Below, one piece after another: positions 54,157 to 63,075 of a DNA stretch of 64,000 nucleotides. Within the stretch, counting starts at the first letter, position 1. The number at the start of each line of letters is the position of its first letter. The translations under genes were made by a program, and so were the position numbers. Source of the stretch: Pseudoalteromonas haloplanktis ATCC 14393 (lineage in GTDB: Bacteria; Pseudomonadota; Gammaproteobacteria; Enterobacterales; Alteromonadaceae); contig NZ_AHCA01000011.1 of NCBI RefSeq assembly GCF_000238355.1, forward strand, positions 62,001 through 126,000, given 5' to 3'. The notes beneath the pieces are model-generated. The model was not told where the DNA came from and did no database searches. It saw only the letters and a list, made by a program, of their open reading frames with translations.

Positions 54157-54642
54157 ATGATCATTGCAGCAAACAAAGTGGTAAAAATGCATTATTCAGT
54201 AATGGATAACGACAAAAACTCTATCGATAACTCATTTGATGGCGAACCACTCATCTTTATCGTTGGTACCGGTTACCTAATTCAAGGGCTAGAAGATGCG
54301 TTACAAGGCAAACAAGCTGGCGATACTCTAAGTGTCACAGTGCCACCAGAGCAAGGCTATGGTGAGCGCCATGATGAACTAATGCAAGCTGTACCAAAAT
54401 CGATGTTTGAAGGAATGGAAATTGAAGTTGGCATGCAATTTAGAGCCTCAACAGATGACGGCGACCAATCGGTAATGATCATTGATATTCAAGAAGATGA
54501 AGTGATTGTTGATGGTAATAACCCACTAGCTGGTATTACTCTAAACTTTGATGTAGAAATACTTGAAGTACGCGATGCAACAGCTGACGAACTAGCTCAT
54601 GGGCATGTTCACGGTGCAGGCGGTTGTGGTCACGATCACTAA
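54157..54642 (+). CDS. slyD: SlyD-type FKBP peptidyl-prolyl isomerase
   Basis: The protein (161 residues from the ATG after AGGAG) has an FKBP domain (NKVVKMHYSV, FIVGTGYLIQGLEDAL, VPPEQGYGERHDEL) with the inserted chaperone flap, and a His-rich metal-binding tail (AHGHVHGAGGCGHDH). Proteins of this type fold proteins and supply nickel to hydrogenase or urease. It follows ygfZ closely. It is shorter than E. coli SlyD (196 residues). Whether slyD or fkpB-like naming is best is uncertain. Confidence 0.9.
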   Translation: MIIAANKVVKMHYSVMDNDKNSIDNSFDGEPLIFIVGTGYLIQGLEDALQGKQAGDTLSVTVPPEQGYGERHDELMQAVPKSMFEGMEIEVGMQFRASTDDGDQSVMIIDIQEDEVIVDGNNPLAGITLNFDVEILEVRDATADELAHGHVHGAGGCGHDH

Positions 54643-54663
54643 TATCGACAGTATTACCGATAT

Positions 54664-54687
54664 AAAAAAGCGCTACGGCGCTTTTTT
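54664..54687. terminator. Bidirectional terminator after the FKBP gene
   Basis: AAAAAAGCGC and GCGCTTTTTT pair around TACG between converging genes. Confidence 0.9.
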
Positions 54688-54700
54688 TATATTGCCCAAA

Positions 54701-55150
54701 TTATACGGCTTCAATTTCTTCAGGCTGGCTAATTTTATCAGCTAAAGCGGCTAATAACCCAGCTTGATCATTGGTCCCTAATCGATATTGGCTACCATCT
54801 TTTAAAGTTAACTGTACTGCACTAAAACCTGACACTGTGTATACCCAGCCATCATGTGTAATACGTAGGCCTATACCATGTCGAAAAGAGTTTTCTACGG
54901 CTTTAGCTTCCACGATATCCGCTAATTGTAATGTATCACCGAAGACCCCAGGACCAAAACCCCAACTTATCTGGCTGTCATCCACTTTAATCGTTAAACC
55001 ATGGAATAAAAAACCTACCAGCACTAAAATCGCAGCAAATACCATTAACGGCATATCTGCACCAATTAAATACCACGCTAGACCTACAAAGCTGGCTATC
55101 CAGCTTAAAATTACAAAAATGAACAGTGCAAATTGCTTATGTTGATACAT
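54701..55150 (-). CDS. Membrane protein with PH-like domain, unknown function
   Basis: The 149-residue protein has two TM helices (about 8-27 and 34-53), then a soluble beta-rich domain (ISWGFGPGVFGDTLQLADIV, ITHDGWVYTVSGF, DGSQYRLGTNDQ) that resembles bacterial PH-type domains. It lies eight bases after the DUF481 gene on the same strand, so it is co-transcribed with it. Function unknown. Confidence 0.75.
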   Translation of the reverse strand: MYQHKQFALFIFVILSWIASFVGLAWYLIGADMPLMVFAAILVLVGFLFHGLTIKVDDSQISWGFGPGVFGDTLQLADIVEAKAVENSFRHGIGLRITHDGWVYTVSGFSAVQLTLKDGSQYRLGTNDQAGLLAALADKISQPEEIEAV

Positions 55151-55158
55151 ACTACTCT

Positions 55159-55974
55159 CTAAAAACTATAAACTAATGTCGCACTTAGCTCTGAGTCAAA
55201 CTTTAATTTGTCGTCTTCCGGTTTGGAGTTATAACGATACAAATAGGCGAACTTTAGGGATACTGAGCCCATAACTTGACTTATTAATGAGGTTTCTGAC
55301 TTTAATCGCGAGTTGAGCCCTGATAAAGATTGCTCAATACTTAAATCTTGATTAAAGCGAGTGCGTGTTGATACTGTACGCTCCCACTGCAAGGCTAGGC
55401 GTAATAAATAACCGGTTTTGGTTTCATCTTCATCCTCTTCGAGTTCGGCATCATCCTCTGCCACAGAGCGATATAAACCAGGCCCAATATCAAAATCCAC
55501 TTGGTTCTTCACTCCTTGATATAAACGATTACCGTAACCGGCAGCTAACGTACTTTTGAAATCAAGACCACTGAATTCATCTTCTTCATAATCACCATAT
55601 ATAAAGAAGGAGGCATTTTTTTCCCCTACTTTATAGTTGCCTTGAGCAGAGAGAAAAATACGGTTAGCAGACACTTCATCATTGCCTGTAGTGTCATTTC
55701 GATCACGCTTATATAAGCTGTCTATTTTAAATTGATTGCGCCACTTTTCGAGATCTTGATATAAATTACCTTTAAACTTCAAGCTCGTCGAATTGGTATT
55801 ACCACGGCTAACAATAAAACCAAACTCAGTATCGCCGTATAAAAGCTCACCTTGGTGGATTTTATGGATCTCTTCATCCGAGAGTTGCCCATACTCATGG
55901 AAATCTTCAAAAGGATCAACGGCCCAAGCATTAACACTCAGCAAGCAGCTTATTAACAGTAATAACCTAATCAC
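55159..55974 (-). CDS. DUF481 family outer-membrane barrel (YdiY-like)
   Basis: The 271-residue protein has a signal peptide (LLLLISCLLSVNAWA, cut before VDP) and the DUF481 features GDTEFGFIVSRGNTNSTSLK and repeated amphipathic strands, ending in a terminal Phe (LVYSF), the outer-membrane insertion signal. An acidic loop (EDDAELEEDEDE) is notable. The family is thought to form a salt-stress-related barrel (YdiY); the role is not established. Confidence 0.85.
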   Translation of the reverse strand: MIRLLLLISCLLSVNAWAVDPFEDFHEYGQLSDEEIHKIHQGELLYGDTEFGFIVSRGNTNSTSLKFKGNLYQDLEKWRNQFKIDSLYKRDRNDTTGNDEVSANRIFLSAQGNYKVGEKNASFFIYGDYEEDEFSGLDFKSTLAAGYGNRLYQGVKNQVDFDIGPGLYRSVAEDDAELEEDEDETKTGYLLRLALQWERTVSTRTRFNQDLSIEQSLSGLNSRLKSETSLISQVMGSVSLKFAYLYRYNSKPEDDKLKFDSELSATLVYSF

Positions 55975-56035
55975 TGTACGCTCACTTGACTGATGCTTAA
56001 AACAGGGCGTCTTTCACACAAATACAACATCGATA

Positions 56036-56362
56036 TTATTCGCTATCTTTCCACAAAATATGACAAAACGGGGCGTCTTTATCACGGCTGATCAAAATTT
56101 TCGCAAATAATATATCTTGATTGTCGAACTCAAGGCCAACCAAAACCTGTAGAAATAATTCCGGCTCTATTTCCAATGCCACAAAGTCATGCCATTGATC
56201 ATCAGGTTCACCTTCTTCAATAAAGCCAAGCTCTTCACGGTGTTGATTAAAATCTTCAATATCTTGCTCGCTAAGGTTATCAGGGGCTAACTCTAGAAAG
56301 ATATCGTAAGCTTGGTGTGTTACTTCTTCTTCGCTGTATAAACGTGGTCCTGTCATTGCCAT
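56036..56362 (-). CDS. yciU: DUF440 putative dsDNA-mimic protein (YciU/HI1450-like)
   Basis: The 108-residue acidic protein matches YciU/HI1450: AYDIFLELAPDNLSEQDI near the start and FAKILISRDKDAPFCHILWKD at the end. Its negative charge pattern imitates DNA, and HI1450 has been reported to bind the nucleoid protein HU. A single gene between the DUF481 gene and the efflux operon. Length is normal. Confidence 0.9.
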   Translation of the reverse strand: MAMTGPRLYSEEEVTHQAYDIFLELAPDNLSEQDIEDFNQHREELGFIEEGEPDDQWHDFVALEIEPELFLQVLVGLEFDNQDILFAKILISRDKDAPFCHILWKDSE

Positions 56363-56418
56363 AAACCTTTCATGCTGCTAATGCGAGATATAGTATCAAA
56401 CCTCAGTAAATTTTTGAC

Positions 56419-56449
56419 AAAAAAAAGCCAGGTTTCCCTGACTTTTTTT
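56419..56449. terminator. Bidirectional terminator after the second RND operon
   Basis: CAGG/CCTG with a TTTC loop is extended by G-C and A-T pairs across one mismatch and flanked by A and T runs, just past the permease stop. Confidence 0.75.
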
Positions 56450-56463
56450 ATATGGCGCGTATT

Positions 56464-59400
56464 TTACTCTTGTGTCGTCGCTGTACCTTTGACTTTTTCA
56501 CGCATTAATTGCACCAAACTATAAAATAGCGGTACCAGTAAAGTGCCAAATATCGTCGCCGCTAACATACCAGCAAATACAGTGACACCCAGTGATACAC
56601 GGCTTCCAGCTCCCGCACCAGTAGCAAATACTAATGGTAATATACCAAGCACAAATGATAATGCGGTCATTAGCACCGCACGAAACCTCATTTTAGCGGC
56701 ACTAAGTGCCGCATCAAATATGCTCTTCCCCGCGAGGCGTTCTTCCATAGCAAACTCAACAATCAAAATTGCGGTTTTGGTCGACATGCCTATTAACAAT
56801 ACTAACCCCACCTGCGCATAAATATTATTCTCCATACCTAATACATAAAGCGCTAACATAGCACCAAACATCGCCAGTGGTATTGCCGCAATCACCGAAA
56901 ACGGAATAGTCCAACTTTCATATTGCGCCACTAAGAATAAGTAAACAAAAATAACAGCTAAACCAAATAAGATTGGCGCCATATTCCCTGCTTCAATCTC
57001 TTGCTTTGATTGCCCAGCCCATTCAAAGATATAACCATTGGGAAGTTGCTCGGCAAGCTCTTGCATTGCTGCAATTGCATCGCCACTTGAAAAACCCGCC
57101 GCTGCCTGGCCACTGATACTGGCACTGCGATATAAGTTAAAGTGATTTAAGGTGGTTGGACCTAGGATTGGCTCAAGTTTAGCTAAGGTGGTGAGCGGCA
57201 CCATAGCTCCCTCGTCATTGCGAACAAAATAATGCTGTAAGTCAGCTGGGTTTTTACGAAACTCGCTCTCAGCCTGTATTATAACTTTATAAGTACGGCT
57301 AAACTGATTGAAATCATTAATATATAGTGAACCCAGCTGAGCTTGCAGGGTTAAGAAAATATCACTTAACGCAACTCCTTGAGCTTTAGCTTTGTTTCGG
57401 TCTATTTCTAAAAAGTACTGCGGTACATTTGCTCTAAAGGTACTGTATACATTACTTAAGTTTGGATGCTGATTGGCTTCATAAACTAACCCATTAAGTA
57501 CTTGTGCCAGCTCACTCGGATCACGCCCTTCACTGTCTTGCAAACGGAACTCAAATCCTGCACTTGCACCTAACCCTGGTATTGGTGGCGGGTTAAATAC
57601 CATGATCTGTGCGTCAGGCATCGCCCACAATTGCCCCATTAATCGACCAATCACTGACTTCAATCCGAGTTCGGGTGTCGTACGTTCTTCCCAATCTTTT
57701 AAAACAACAATACCAAGTGCATTATTAGAACCTGCGCCACCAAGTAATGAAAACCCCGATACGGCGATAAAATCAGTTGCCGCAGGCTCTTGTTTTACAA
57801 TTTCCCCAATTTTATGCATCACACTCTGTGTGCGCCCTGAGGCCGCAGCATCTGGTAATTGTACATCGACAAATACAAAGCCTTGGTCTTCTGCTGGTAC
57901 AAAGCCCGTTGGCACGCTTTTAGCAAGCCAACCTGCCGCAACAAAAATAACTAATACAAATATGGCCATCCGTGCAGAACGCTTTAAAATAAAGTGAATT
58001 ATTTTACTGTAAACTGAGGTTGATTTAGTGATACCACTTTCAATAGGTGCCAACCACTTAATTGGTTTCATGGCTTTTTCATTTAGCAATAACGCACATA
58101 AAGCAGGGCTTAAAGTTAATGCATTCACCGACGAGATAAGTACCGCAAACGAGATAGTTACTGAAAACTGCTTATAAAGCTCACCGGTTATGCCCGGCAT
58201 AAAACCGACCGGTACAAATACAGCTAACAACACTAAGGTAGTCGCAATAATAGGCCCTGTCACTTGCTCCATTGCTTTAGTTACCGCGTCTTTAATTGGT
58301 AGTTTTTCTTCTTTGAGGATCCGTTCAACATTCTCAACCACGATAATCGCGTCATCCACCACAATACCAATGGCAAGCACTAAACCAAATAAAGTAATTA
58401 AATTAATTGAGTAACCCATTGCCATCATAAACGCAAAAGTGCCCACTAAAGAAACGGGAATTGCAATGGTGGGAATTAGTGTCGCACGCCAGTTTTGTAA
58501 GAATAAAAACACGACTAACACAACCAAACCAACCGCTTGAAATAAGGTAATAACAACTTCTTCAATAGAGCGATTGATAAACTCTGTGGTGTCATAAGGA
58601 ATTGAGTACTGCACACCATCAGGTAACTGTTTTGCGAGCTCTGCCATGGTTGCTTTTACATCACTGGCGACTTGCGTTGCATTAGCATCAGTTAACTGAT
58701 AAATAACGATAAAGGCGGTATCTTGTTGATTTAACTTGGCGCTGGTGCTGTAGTCAGCAGAGCCAAGTTCAATACGGGCAATATCATTTAAACGTACAAA
58801 GTTACCGTCTTTATTGGCTCGAATAATAGTCTGACCAAATTCTTCTGGGGTTTTTAAGCGCCCTTTAGCTTGGATTGAATACTCAAATTGCTGACTTGGT
58901 AAGCTCGGCGCGGCGCCTAATTTCCCTGCCGCAACTATGGTATTTTGCTCTTGTAATGCAGCTTGTACTTCACCTACAGTCAGCCCTAAAGCGGCCATTT
59001 TATCAGGGCGTAACCATAATCGCATCGAGTAAGTTTTCTCACCCATTACTTCAGCTGAGGCTACACCTGATATACGTCCTAGCGGTTCAGTTAAATAGTT
59101 AGTGGCATAGTTGCTTAAAAATATTGCATCGATATTTTGTTGATCAGAGTACAAATTAATACCGAGTAACATTGAACTGGACTTTTTCTTAACTGAAACG
59201 CCTTGGCGTGTTACTTCATTTGGTAAGCCGGGCTCTGCAAGTGCCACTCTATTTTGTACATTCACTTGCGCAATATCAGTATCAGTACCGACTTTAAAAT
59301 ACACGGTAATAGTTGCCGTCCCATTATTAGTAGAGCTGGACTCGATATACATCATATCTTCAACACCATTGACTTGCTCTTCAATGGGTCTGATCACCGA

Positions 59401-59580
59401 CTCTTCAACAATTTGCGCACTCGCGCCAGGGTAAACAGCAGTTATTTGTACTTGTGGCGGGGTTATTTCGGGGTACATATTCACTGGTAGTAAAGCCATT
59501 GAAATCAAACCCGCAAGAGTTATCACAATGGAAATCACTAAAGCAAATTTAGGCCGCGCGATAAACGTTTTACTTATCAT
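56464..59580 (-). CDS. RND multidrug efflux permease (HAE1/AcrB type)
   Basis: The 1038-residue pump has the AcrB layout. Its proton-relay Asp pair is in LAIGIVVDDAIIVVENVER (TM4), and periplasmic porter segments include ITPPQVQITAVYPGAS. It starts MISKTFIARPKFALVISIVI. Within HAE1 it is close to the AcrB/MexB set: hydrophobic drugs, bile salts and dyes are the usual substrates. It is eleven bases after its adaptor gene. No outer-membrane factor gene is attached, so it probably uses a shared TolC. Confidence 0.95.
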   Translation of the reverse strand: MISKTFIARPKFALVISIVITLAGLISMALLPVNMYPEITPPQVQITAVYPGASAQIVEESVIRPIEEQVNGVEDMMYIESSSTNNGTATITVYFKVGTDTDIAQVNVQNRVALAEPGLPNEVTRQGVSVKKKSSSMLLGINLYSDQQNIDAIFLSNYATNYLTEPLGRISGVASAEVMGEKTYSMRLWLRPDKMAALGLTVGEVQAALQEQNTIVAAGKLGAAPSLPSQQFEYSIQAKGRLKTPEEFGQTIIRANKDGNFVRLNDIARIELGSADYSTSAKLNQQDTAFIVIYQLTDANATQVASDVKATMAELAKQLPDGVQYSIPYDTTEFINRSIEEVVITLFQAVGLVVLVVFLFLQNWRATLIPTIAIPVSLVGTFAFMMAMGYSINLITLFGLVLAIGIVVDDAIIVVENVERILKEEKLPIKDAVTKAMEQVTGPIIATTLVLLAVFVPVGFMPGITGELYKQFSVTISFAVLISSVNALTLSPALCALLLNEKAMKPIKWLAPIESGITKSTSVYSKIIHFILKRSARMAIFVLVIFVAAGWLAKSVPTGFVPAEDQGFVFVDVQLPDAAASGRTQSVMHKIGEIVKQEPAATDFIAVSGFSLLGGAGSNNALGIVVLKDWEERTTPELGLKSVIGRLMGQLWAMPDAQIMVFNPPPIPGLGASAGFEFRLQDSEGRDPSELAQVLNGLVYEANQHPNLSNVYSTFRANVPQYFLEIDRNKAKAQGVALSDIFLTLQAQLGSLYINDFNQFSRTYKVIIQAESEFRKNPADLQHYFVRNDEGAMVPLTTLAKLEPILGPTTLNHFNLYRSASISGQAAAGFSSGDAIAAMQELAEQLPNGYIFEWAGQSKQEIEAGNMAPILFGLAVIFVYLFLVAQYESWTIPFSVIAAIPLAMFGAMLALYVLGMENNIYAQVGLVLLIGMSTKTAILIVEFAMEERLAGKSIFDAALSAAKMRFRAVLMTALSFVLGILPLVFATGAGAGSRVSLGVTVFAGMLAATIFGTLLVPLFYSLVQLMREKVKGTATTQE

Positions 59581-59591
59581 GTGGGTTCTCT

Positions 59592-60797
59592 TTAGCTTAC
59601 TGCATCTGTTTTGTTAGAAATAGTACCTGTGGTGTGATCAACTTTTTTCTCAACCGGTTTTACTTCAACCCCTTGGCGTACTTTTTGTAAGCCTTCAACA
59701 ATTACTTGCTCACCTTCTTTGAGCCCAGACTCAACCACCCACATGGCGTTAATACGACGACCAAGCTTAACAATACGCGTTGCAACTTTATGATCTTTAC
59801 CCACGACTAAGACAAATTTACCTTGCTGGTTTTCTTGTACTGCAGCTTGAGGAATAAGAGCTTGTTGTTTTTTATCTTTACTTTCAACAATCAATGTCAC
59901 AAACAAGCCTGGCATTATGATATTTTGTGGGTTCGCAAAAGTCGCTCTTAGCTCTACCGTCCCTGTGCTGCGATCAATTTTAGTATCAGCGAAGTCAAGT
60001 CGCCCTTTTGAATCTAAACTTGAGTTATTAGGTAAGCGCAGCGATAAATCAATAGGCACATTTTGTGGGTTATTAGCACTATCTTGATGCTTTTGACGAT
60101 AACTAATAAAATCGGCTTCTTCTACTTGAAAATTCACATAAATAGGATCAACATCGGTCAGTTCAGCCAATTCATTTGAAGCAGGCCCTACGATATTACC
60201 CACATCATAATTCACCTTACCGATACGTCCTGCAAACGGAGCTTTTATTTCCGTATAGCTTAGATTTAGCTTCGCTTTTTCAAGACTTGCTCGTGAAGAA
60301 GTAACAGCCGCTGCAGCTTGATCATACTTAGTGGTTAATTTATCTAAATCAGATTGAGAGATAAACCCCTGTGAAGCCACTTCTTTACCACGCTTTAAAT
60401 CACGGAATGCGCCATCTTGACCCGCAAGTTTACTCTTTAAATCCGCCTCGATTTCTGCAACAGATGATTGGTATTCGCTTGGATCTATTTTTAATAATAA
60501 TTGCCCTTTTTCAACAAATGAGCCTTCATCAAAATGTCGCTCTATCAGCTCCCCCTCAACACGAGCGCGAATTTTAACTTCCTGATAAGCTTGTGTACGC
60601 GCAACAAACTCTCGATAATCCCCCACTTCTTGAGTCACCACATTAAACACAGAGACCGCCGGAGCAGGAGCCACTTGTTTTGTCGCATTGTCATCTGAGC
60701 AACCAGCTATATATGCAAGTAATGTTATACTCACAACGCCTTTTATAGCGAGTGACATGTAAGTTCCTAAAATGCTTGGCGTGAACCGTTTTAGCAT
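59592..60797 (-). CDS. RND efflux periplasmic adaptor lipoprotein (AcrA type)
   Basis: The adaptor has a lipoprotein signal (SITLLAYIAGC), two lipoyl halves (VRARVEGELIERHFDEGSFV-type; EIKAPFAGRIGKVNYDVGN), an alpha hairpin and a C-terminal barrel (LIVESKDKKQQALIPQAAV). Two ATGs have good ribosome sites: 60797 (AAGGAG) and 60758 (AGGA). The second gives a textbook 19-residue signal. Both agree with the mature protein starting at the Cys. First gene of the operon with the AcrB-type pump. Confidence 0.93.
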   Translation of the reverse strand: MLKRFTPSILGTYMSLAIKGVVSITLLAYIAGCSDDNATKQVAPAPAVSVFNVVTQEVGDYREFVARTQAYQEVKIRARVEGELIERHFDEGSFVEKGQLLLKIDPSEYQSSVAEIEADLKSKLAGQDGAFRDLKRGKEVASQGFISQSDLDKLTTKYDQAAAAVTSSRASLEKAKLNLSYTEIKAPFAGRIGKVNYDVGNIVGPASNELAELTDVDPIYVNFQVEEADFISYRQKHQDSANNPQNVPIDLSLRLPNNSSLDSKGRLDFADTKIDRSTGTVELRATFANPQNIIMPGLFVTLIVESKDKKQQALIPQAAVQENQQGKFVLVVGKDHKVATRIVKLGRRINAMWVVESGLKEGEQVIVEGLQKVRQGVEVKPVEKKVDHTTGTISNKTDAVS

Positions 60798-60810
60798 GGT
60801 TTTTCTCCTT

Positions 60811-60830
60811 GGTAGGGTGCGCATCCTACC
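60811..60830. promoter_or_regulatory. Near-perfect 20-bp palindrome, candidate operator
   Basis: GGTAGGGTGCGCATCCTACC is symmetric except for one base pair. It lies immediately upstream of the adaptor's ribosome site, where a repressor would block transcription or a hairpin would cover the start. Confidence 0.5.
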
Positions 60831-60853
60831 TTAATGATTGTTTGCAAAATGTG

Positions 60854-60875
60854 CTTAAACGCAACTTGCGTTAAG
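60854..60875. promoter_or_regulatory. Second palindrome upstream of the efflux operon
   Basis: CTTAAACGCAA-C-TTGCGTTAAG is an inverted repeat with one extra A in the left arm. It is about 25 bases upstream of the first palindrome and could be a TetR-type operator. No regulator gene is adjacent. Confidence 0.45.
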
Positions 60876-61058
60876 TGGCTATATTGATCGATAAGATAAC
60901 AGTTAGTTCAGCTAAAAATATACACCACTTTGTAATCATTTGTGCGCCAAATTAACAATAAACGATGTTTTTATAGCTTATTTTTCAACTAACAAGCCAT
61001 TCTTTACATCAATTCAAATAACTCGTAAGCTAATCTTAAACAGGTCTGAGGAGTTAGC

Positions 61059-61850
61059 ATGATAAACTTTGAAAAACGACAATCGATTGCGTATGTAACA
61101 TTATCCCGAAAGGATAAGCAGAACGCGTTAAACTTTGATATGTTCAAACAGCTCGCAACAATGATTAAGCTAATTAAAAAAGACGCCTGTATCCGTGCTG
61201 TTGTCATTCAAGGAGACGGAGAACATTTTTGTGCCGGATTGGATGTATCAGCCGTGATGAAAAGTCCTGCTAATATTGCCAAGCTGCTGTTTAAGTGGTT
61301 ACCTGGGAACTGTAATTTAGCTCAGCAAGTTGTTCTTGGCTGGCAATCGTTAAGTGTGCCAGTATTTGCGGTAATTCAAGGTAACTGCTTTGGTGGCGGG
61401 CTACAAATAGCACTTGGCGCTGATTATCGTATTGTTCATCCAGATGCTCAATTAGCGATTATGGAAGCACGCTGGGGACTTTGTCCTGATATGGGGGCGA
61501 ATGTGATTTTACCCAGCTTAATAAAACGTGATGATGCCATGTGGCTTGCCAGTCATGCCGCGCCTATCAGTGCAGATAAAGCATTGCAATTGGGCTTAAT
61601 TACGCAAGTAAGTGATGACCCCTCACAGTGTTGTTTAGCAATGATAGACACCCTGTTAGCTCGCTCACCCGATACATTGGCGGCAATCAAGCGTGTTACC
61701 CAACAAAGTTTTAGCTCCTCAAAAAGACAAATTTTGGCCAAAGAAACAATTAGCCAAATTCGCTTACTAATGAATGGCAATACCAAAAAAGCCATTGCTA
61801 TAGCAAAAGGCGCCGATAACATTGAGTATCACAATAGCAAACGCTGGTAA
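61059..61850 (+). CDS. Crotonase-family protein (enoyl-CoA hydratase/isomerase-like)
   Basis: The 263-residue protein has both oxyanion-hole loops, HFCAGLDVS (about 57-64) and GNCFGGGLQ (108-115), and RGS-free C-terminal helices of the crotonase fold. Of the two catalytic glutamates of classical enoyl-CoA hydratase, the second is kept (Glu136 in MEARWGL) but the first is Gln115 (GGGLQIAL versus GGGCELAM). It is therefore more likely an isomerase- or other crotonase-type enzyme acting on acyl-CoA. A GGAG site precedes the ATG. Not in an operon with other lipid genes. Confidence 0.85.
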   Translation: MINFEKRQSIAYVTLSRKDKQNALNFDMFKQLATMIKLIKKDACIRAVVIQGDGEHFCAGLDVSAVMKSPANIAKLLFKWLPGNCNLAQQVVLGWQSLSVPVFAVIQGNCFGGGLQIALGADYRIVHPDAQLAIMEARWGLCPDMGANVILPSLIKRDDAMWLASHAAPISADKALQLGLITQVSDDPSQCCLAMIDTLLARSPDTLAAIKRVTQQSFSSSKRQILAKETISQIRLLMNGNTKKAIAIAKGADNIEYHNSKRW

Positions 61851-61948
61851 CAAAACGCGCTTAATATGACGACTCAACAATAAGTCGCATAGTGTTAAGT
61901 AACAAAACATGGTGAAGTAATACCCAAACAGCTATGAGTCAATAATTA

Positions 61949-62335
61949 ATGGACGTTAAAACATCTTTGCCCATCAAGCTTCTCCCATATTTGATCAGCA
62001 GTACATTAATTGTAGGCTGCTTAGCCGTTGCCAAGCTGATAATGAATTGGTTGCAAGGCAGTTTCCCCGCCCCATTATTAGGTATGTTGATCTTACTTAC
62101 ACTGCTTTTAACCAAAACAGTAAAAGAGCACCATATCGCACCATCAGCTAAACCACTGTTAAACTTTATGCCATTATTTTTTATCCCTGCGGGGGTCGGC
62201 TTTATCGAGCACCTTGAACTCATCAAACAACAATGGCAGTTCTTAACCGCAACACTTATTTTGGTACCGTTAACTAGCTTATTATTAATCGCTTTTGTGA
62301 TTGGCTTATTTAAAGGACGTGCTGAGCATGGATGA
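61949..62335 (+). CDS. lrgA: LrgA/CidA-family membrane protein
   Basis: The 128-residue protein has four TM helices and the LrgA features GSFPAPLLGMLILL and LNFMPLFFIPAGVGFIEH, with a polar YLISSTLIVGCL first helix. LrgA and LrgB are related to holin-like CidAB; in Gram-negative bacteria the pair resembles YohJK and has been linked to cell lysis control and to pyruvate/glycolate transport. It overlaps lrgB by eight bases. Confidence 0.9.
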   Translation: MDVKTSLPIKLLPYLISSTLIVGCLAVAKLIMNWLQGSFPAPLLGMLILLTLLLTKTVKEHHIAPSAKPLLNFMPLFFIPAGVGFIEHLELIKQQWQFLTATLILVPLTSLLLIAFVIGLFKGRAEHG

Positions 62336-63035
62336 GCTCGGATGGCTAAGTACCATCGTCATTATCACGTTATTTTTAGGGTTAAAAAAACTGAATGCAA
62401 TCATTAAGAACCCTTTGCTTAAAGCGCTAACTAACCCAGTTTTGATGACGATTATGTTGCTTGCTTTATTATTAATCAGTTGCTCACTACCCTACTCACA
62501 ACTTGCAAACGATAGTCAATTATTAACTAGCCTGTTGGAGCCGGCAATTGTTGCACTTGCATTACCTCTATACCAACAATTTATACATATACGGAACAAC
62601 CTAATACTCATTTTTATCAGTTGTAGTATAGGGATAATCAATGCCACCGTCATGGCAACGCTGCTCAGTGCCGCATTTGATGCTCCTCCGCAATTGGCGG
62701 CATCTGTTGCCGCTTTATCAGTCACAACACCGATTACATTATTAGTAACCGAATCACTCGGTGGGATCCCTTCTTTAGCAGCTACAATGGTCATTTTTAT
62801 AGGTATACTCGGCGCATTATTTGCTTTGATGATCTTGCGGTTAGTGGGCGTTCACAATCACCAAGCACAAGGCGTCGCAATTGGCACCACTTTCCATGCC
62901 ATTGGCACTGCAGCGGTCTTAACTGAGCCTCAAAAAATCAGCGCATTTGCGTCCGTTGCTATGGCATTAAGTGCATTACTTACGGCATTAATTGTGCCGC
63001 TACTTTATCCATTTTTAAGTCAAGCTCTGCTATGA
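62328..63035 (+). CDS. lrgB: LrgB-family membrane protein
   Basis: The start is the ATG inside the end of lrgA (235 residues); a longer TTG form (62301) is unlikely. It has about seven TM helices with PAIVALALPLYQQF, SVAALSVTTPITLLV, ESLGGIPSLAA and VAIGTTFHAIGTAAVL, which is the LrgB/YohK pattern with the conserved His. It works together with LrgA. mscS begins 41 bases later on the same strand. Confidence 0.92.
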   Translation: MDELGWLSTIVIITLFLGLKKLNAIIKNPLLKALTNPVLMTIMLLALLLISCSLPYSQLANDSQLLTSLLEPAIVALALPLYQQFIHIRNNLILIFISCSIGIINATVMATLLSAAFDAPPQLAASVAALSVTTPITLLVTESLGGIPSLAATMVIFIGILGALFALMILRLVGVHNHQAQGVAIGTTFHAIGTAAVLTEPQKISAFASVAMALSALLTALIVPLLYPFLSQALL

Positions 63036-63075
63036 TGATCTGTAATATTCTAATCGAACTATTTATGGCAAAGAG

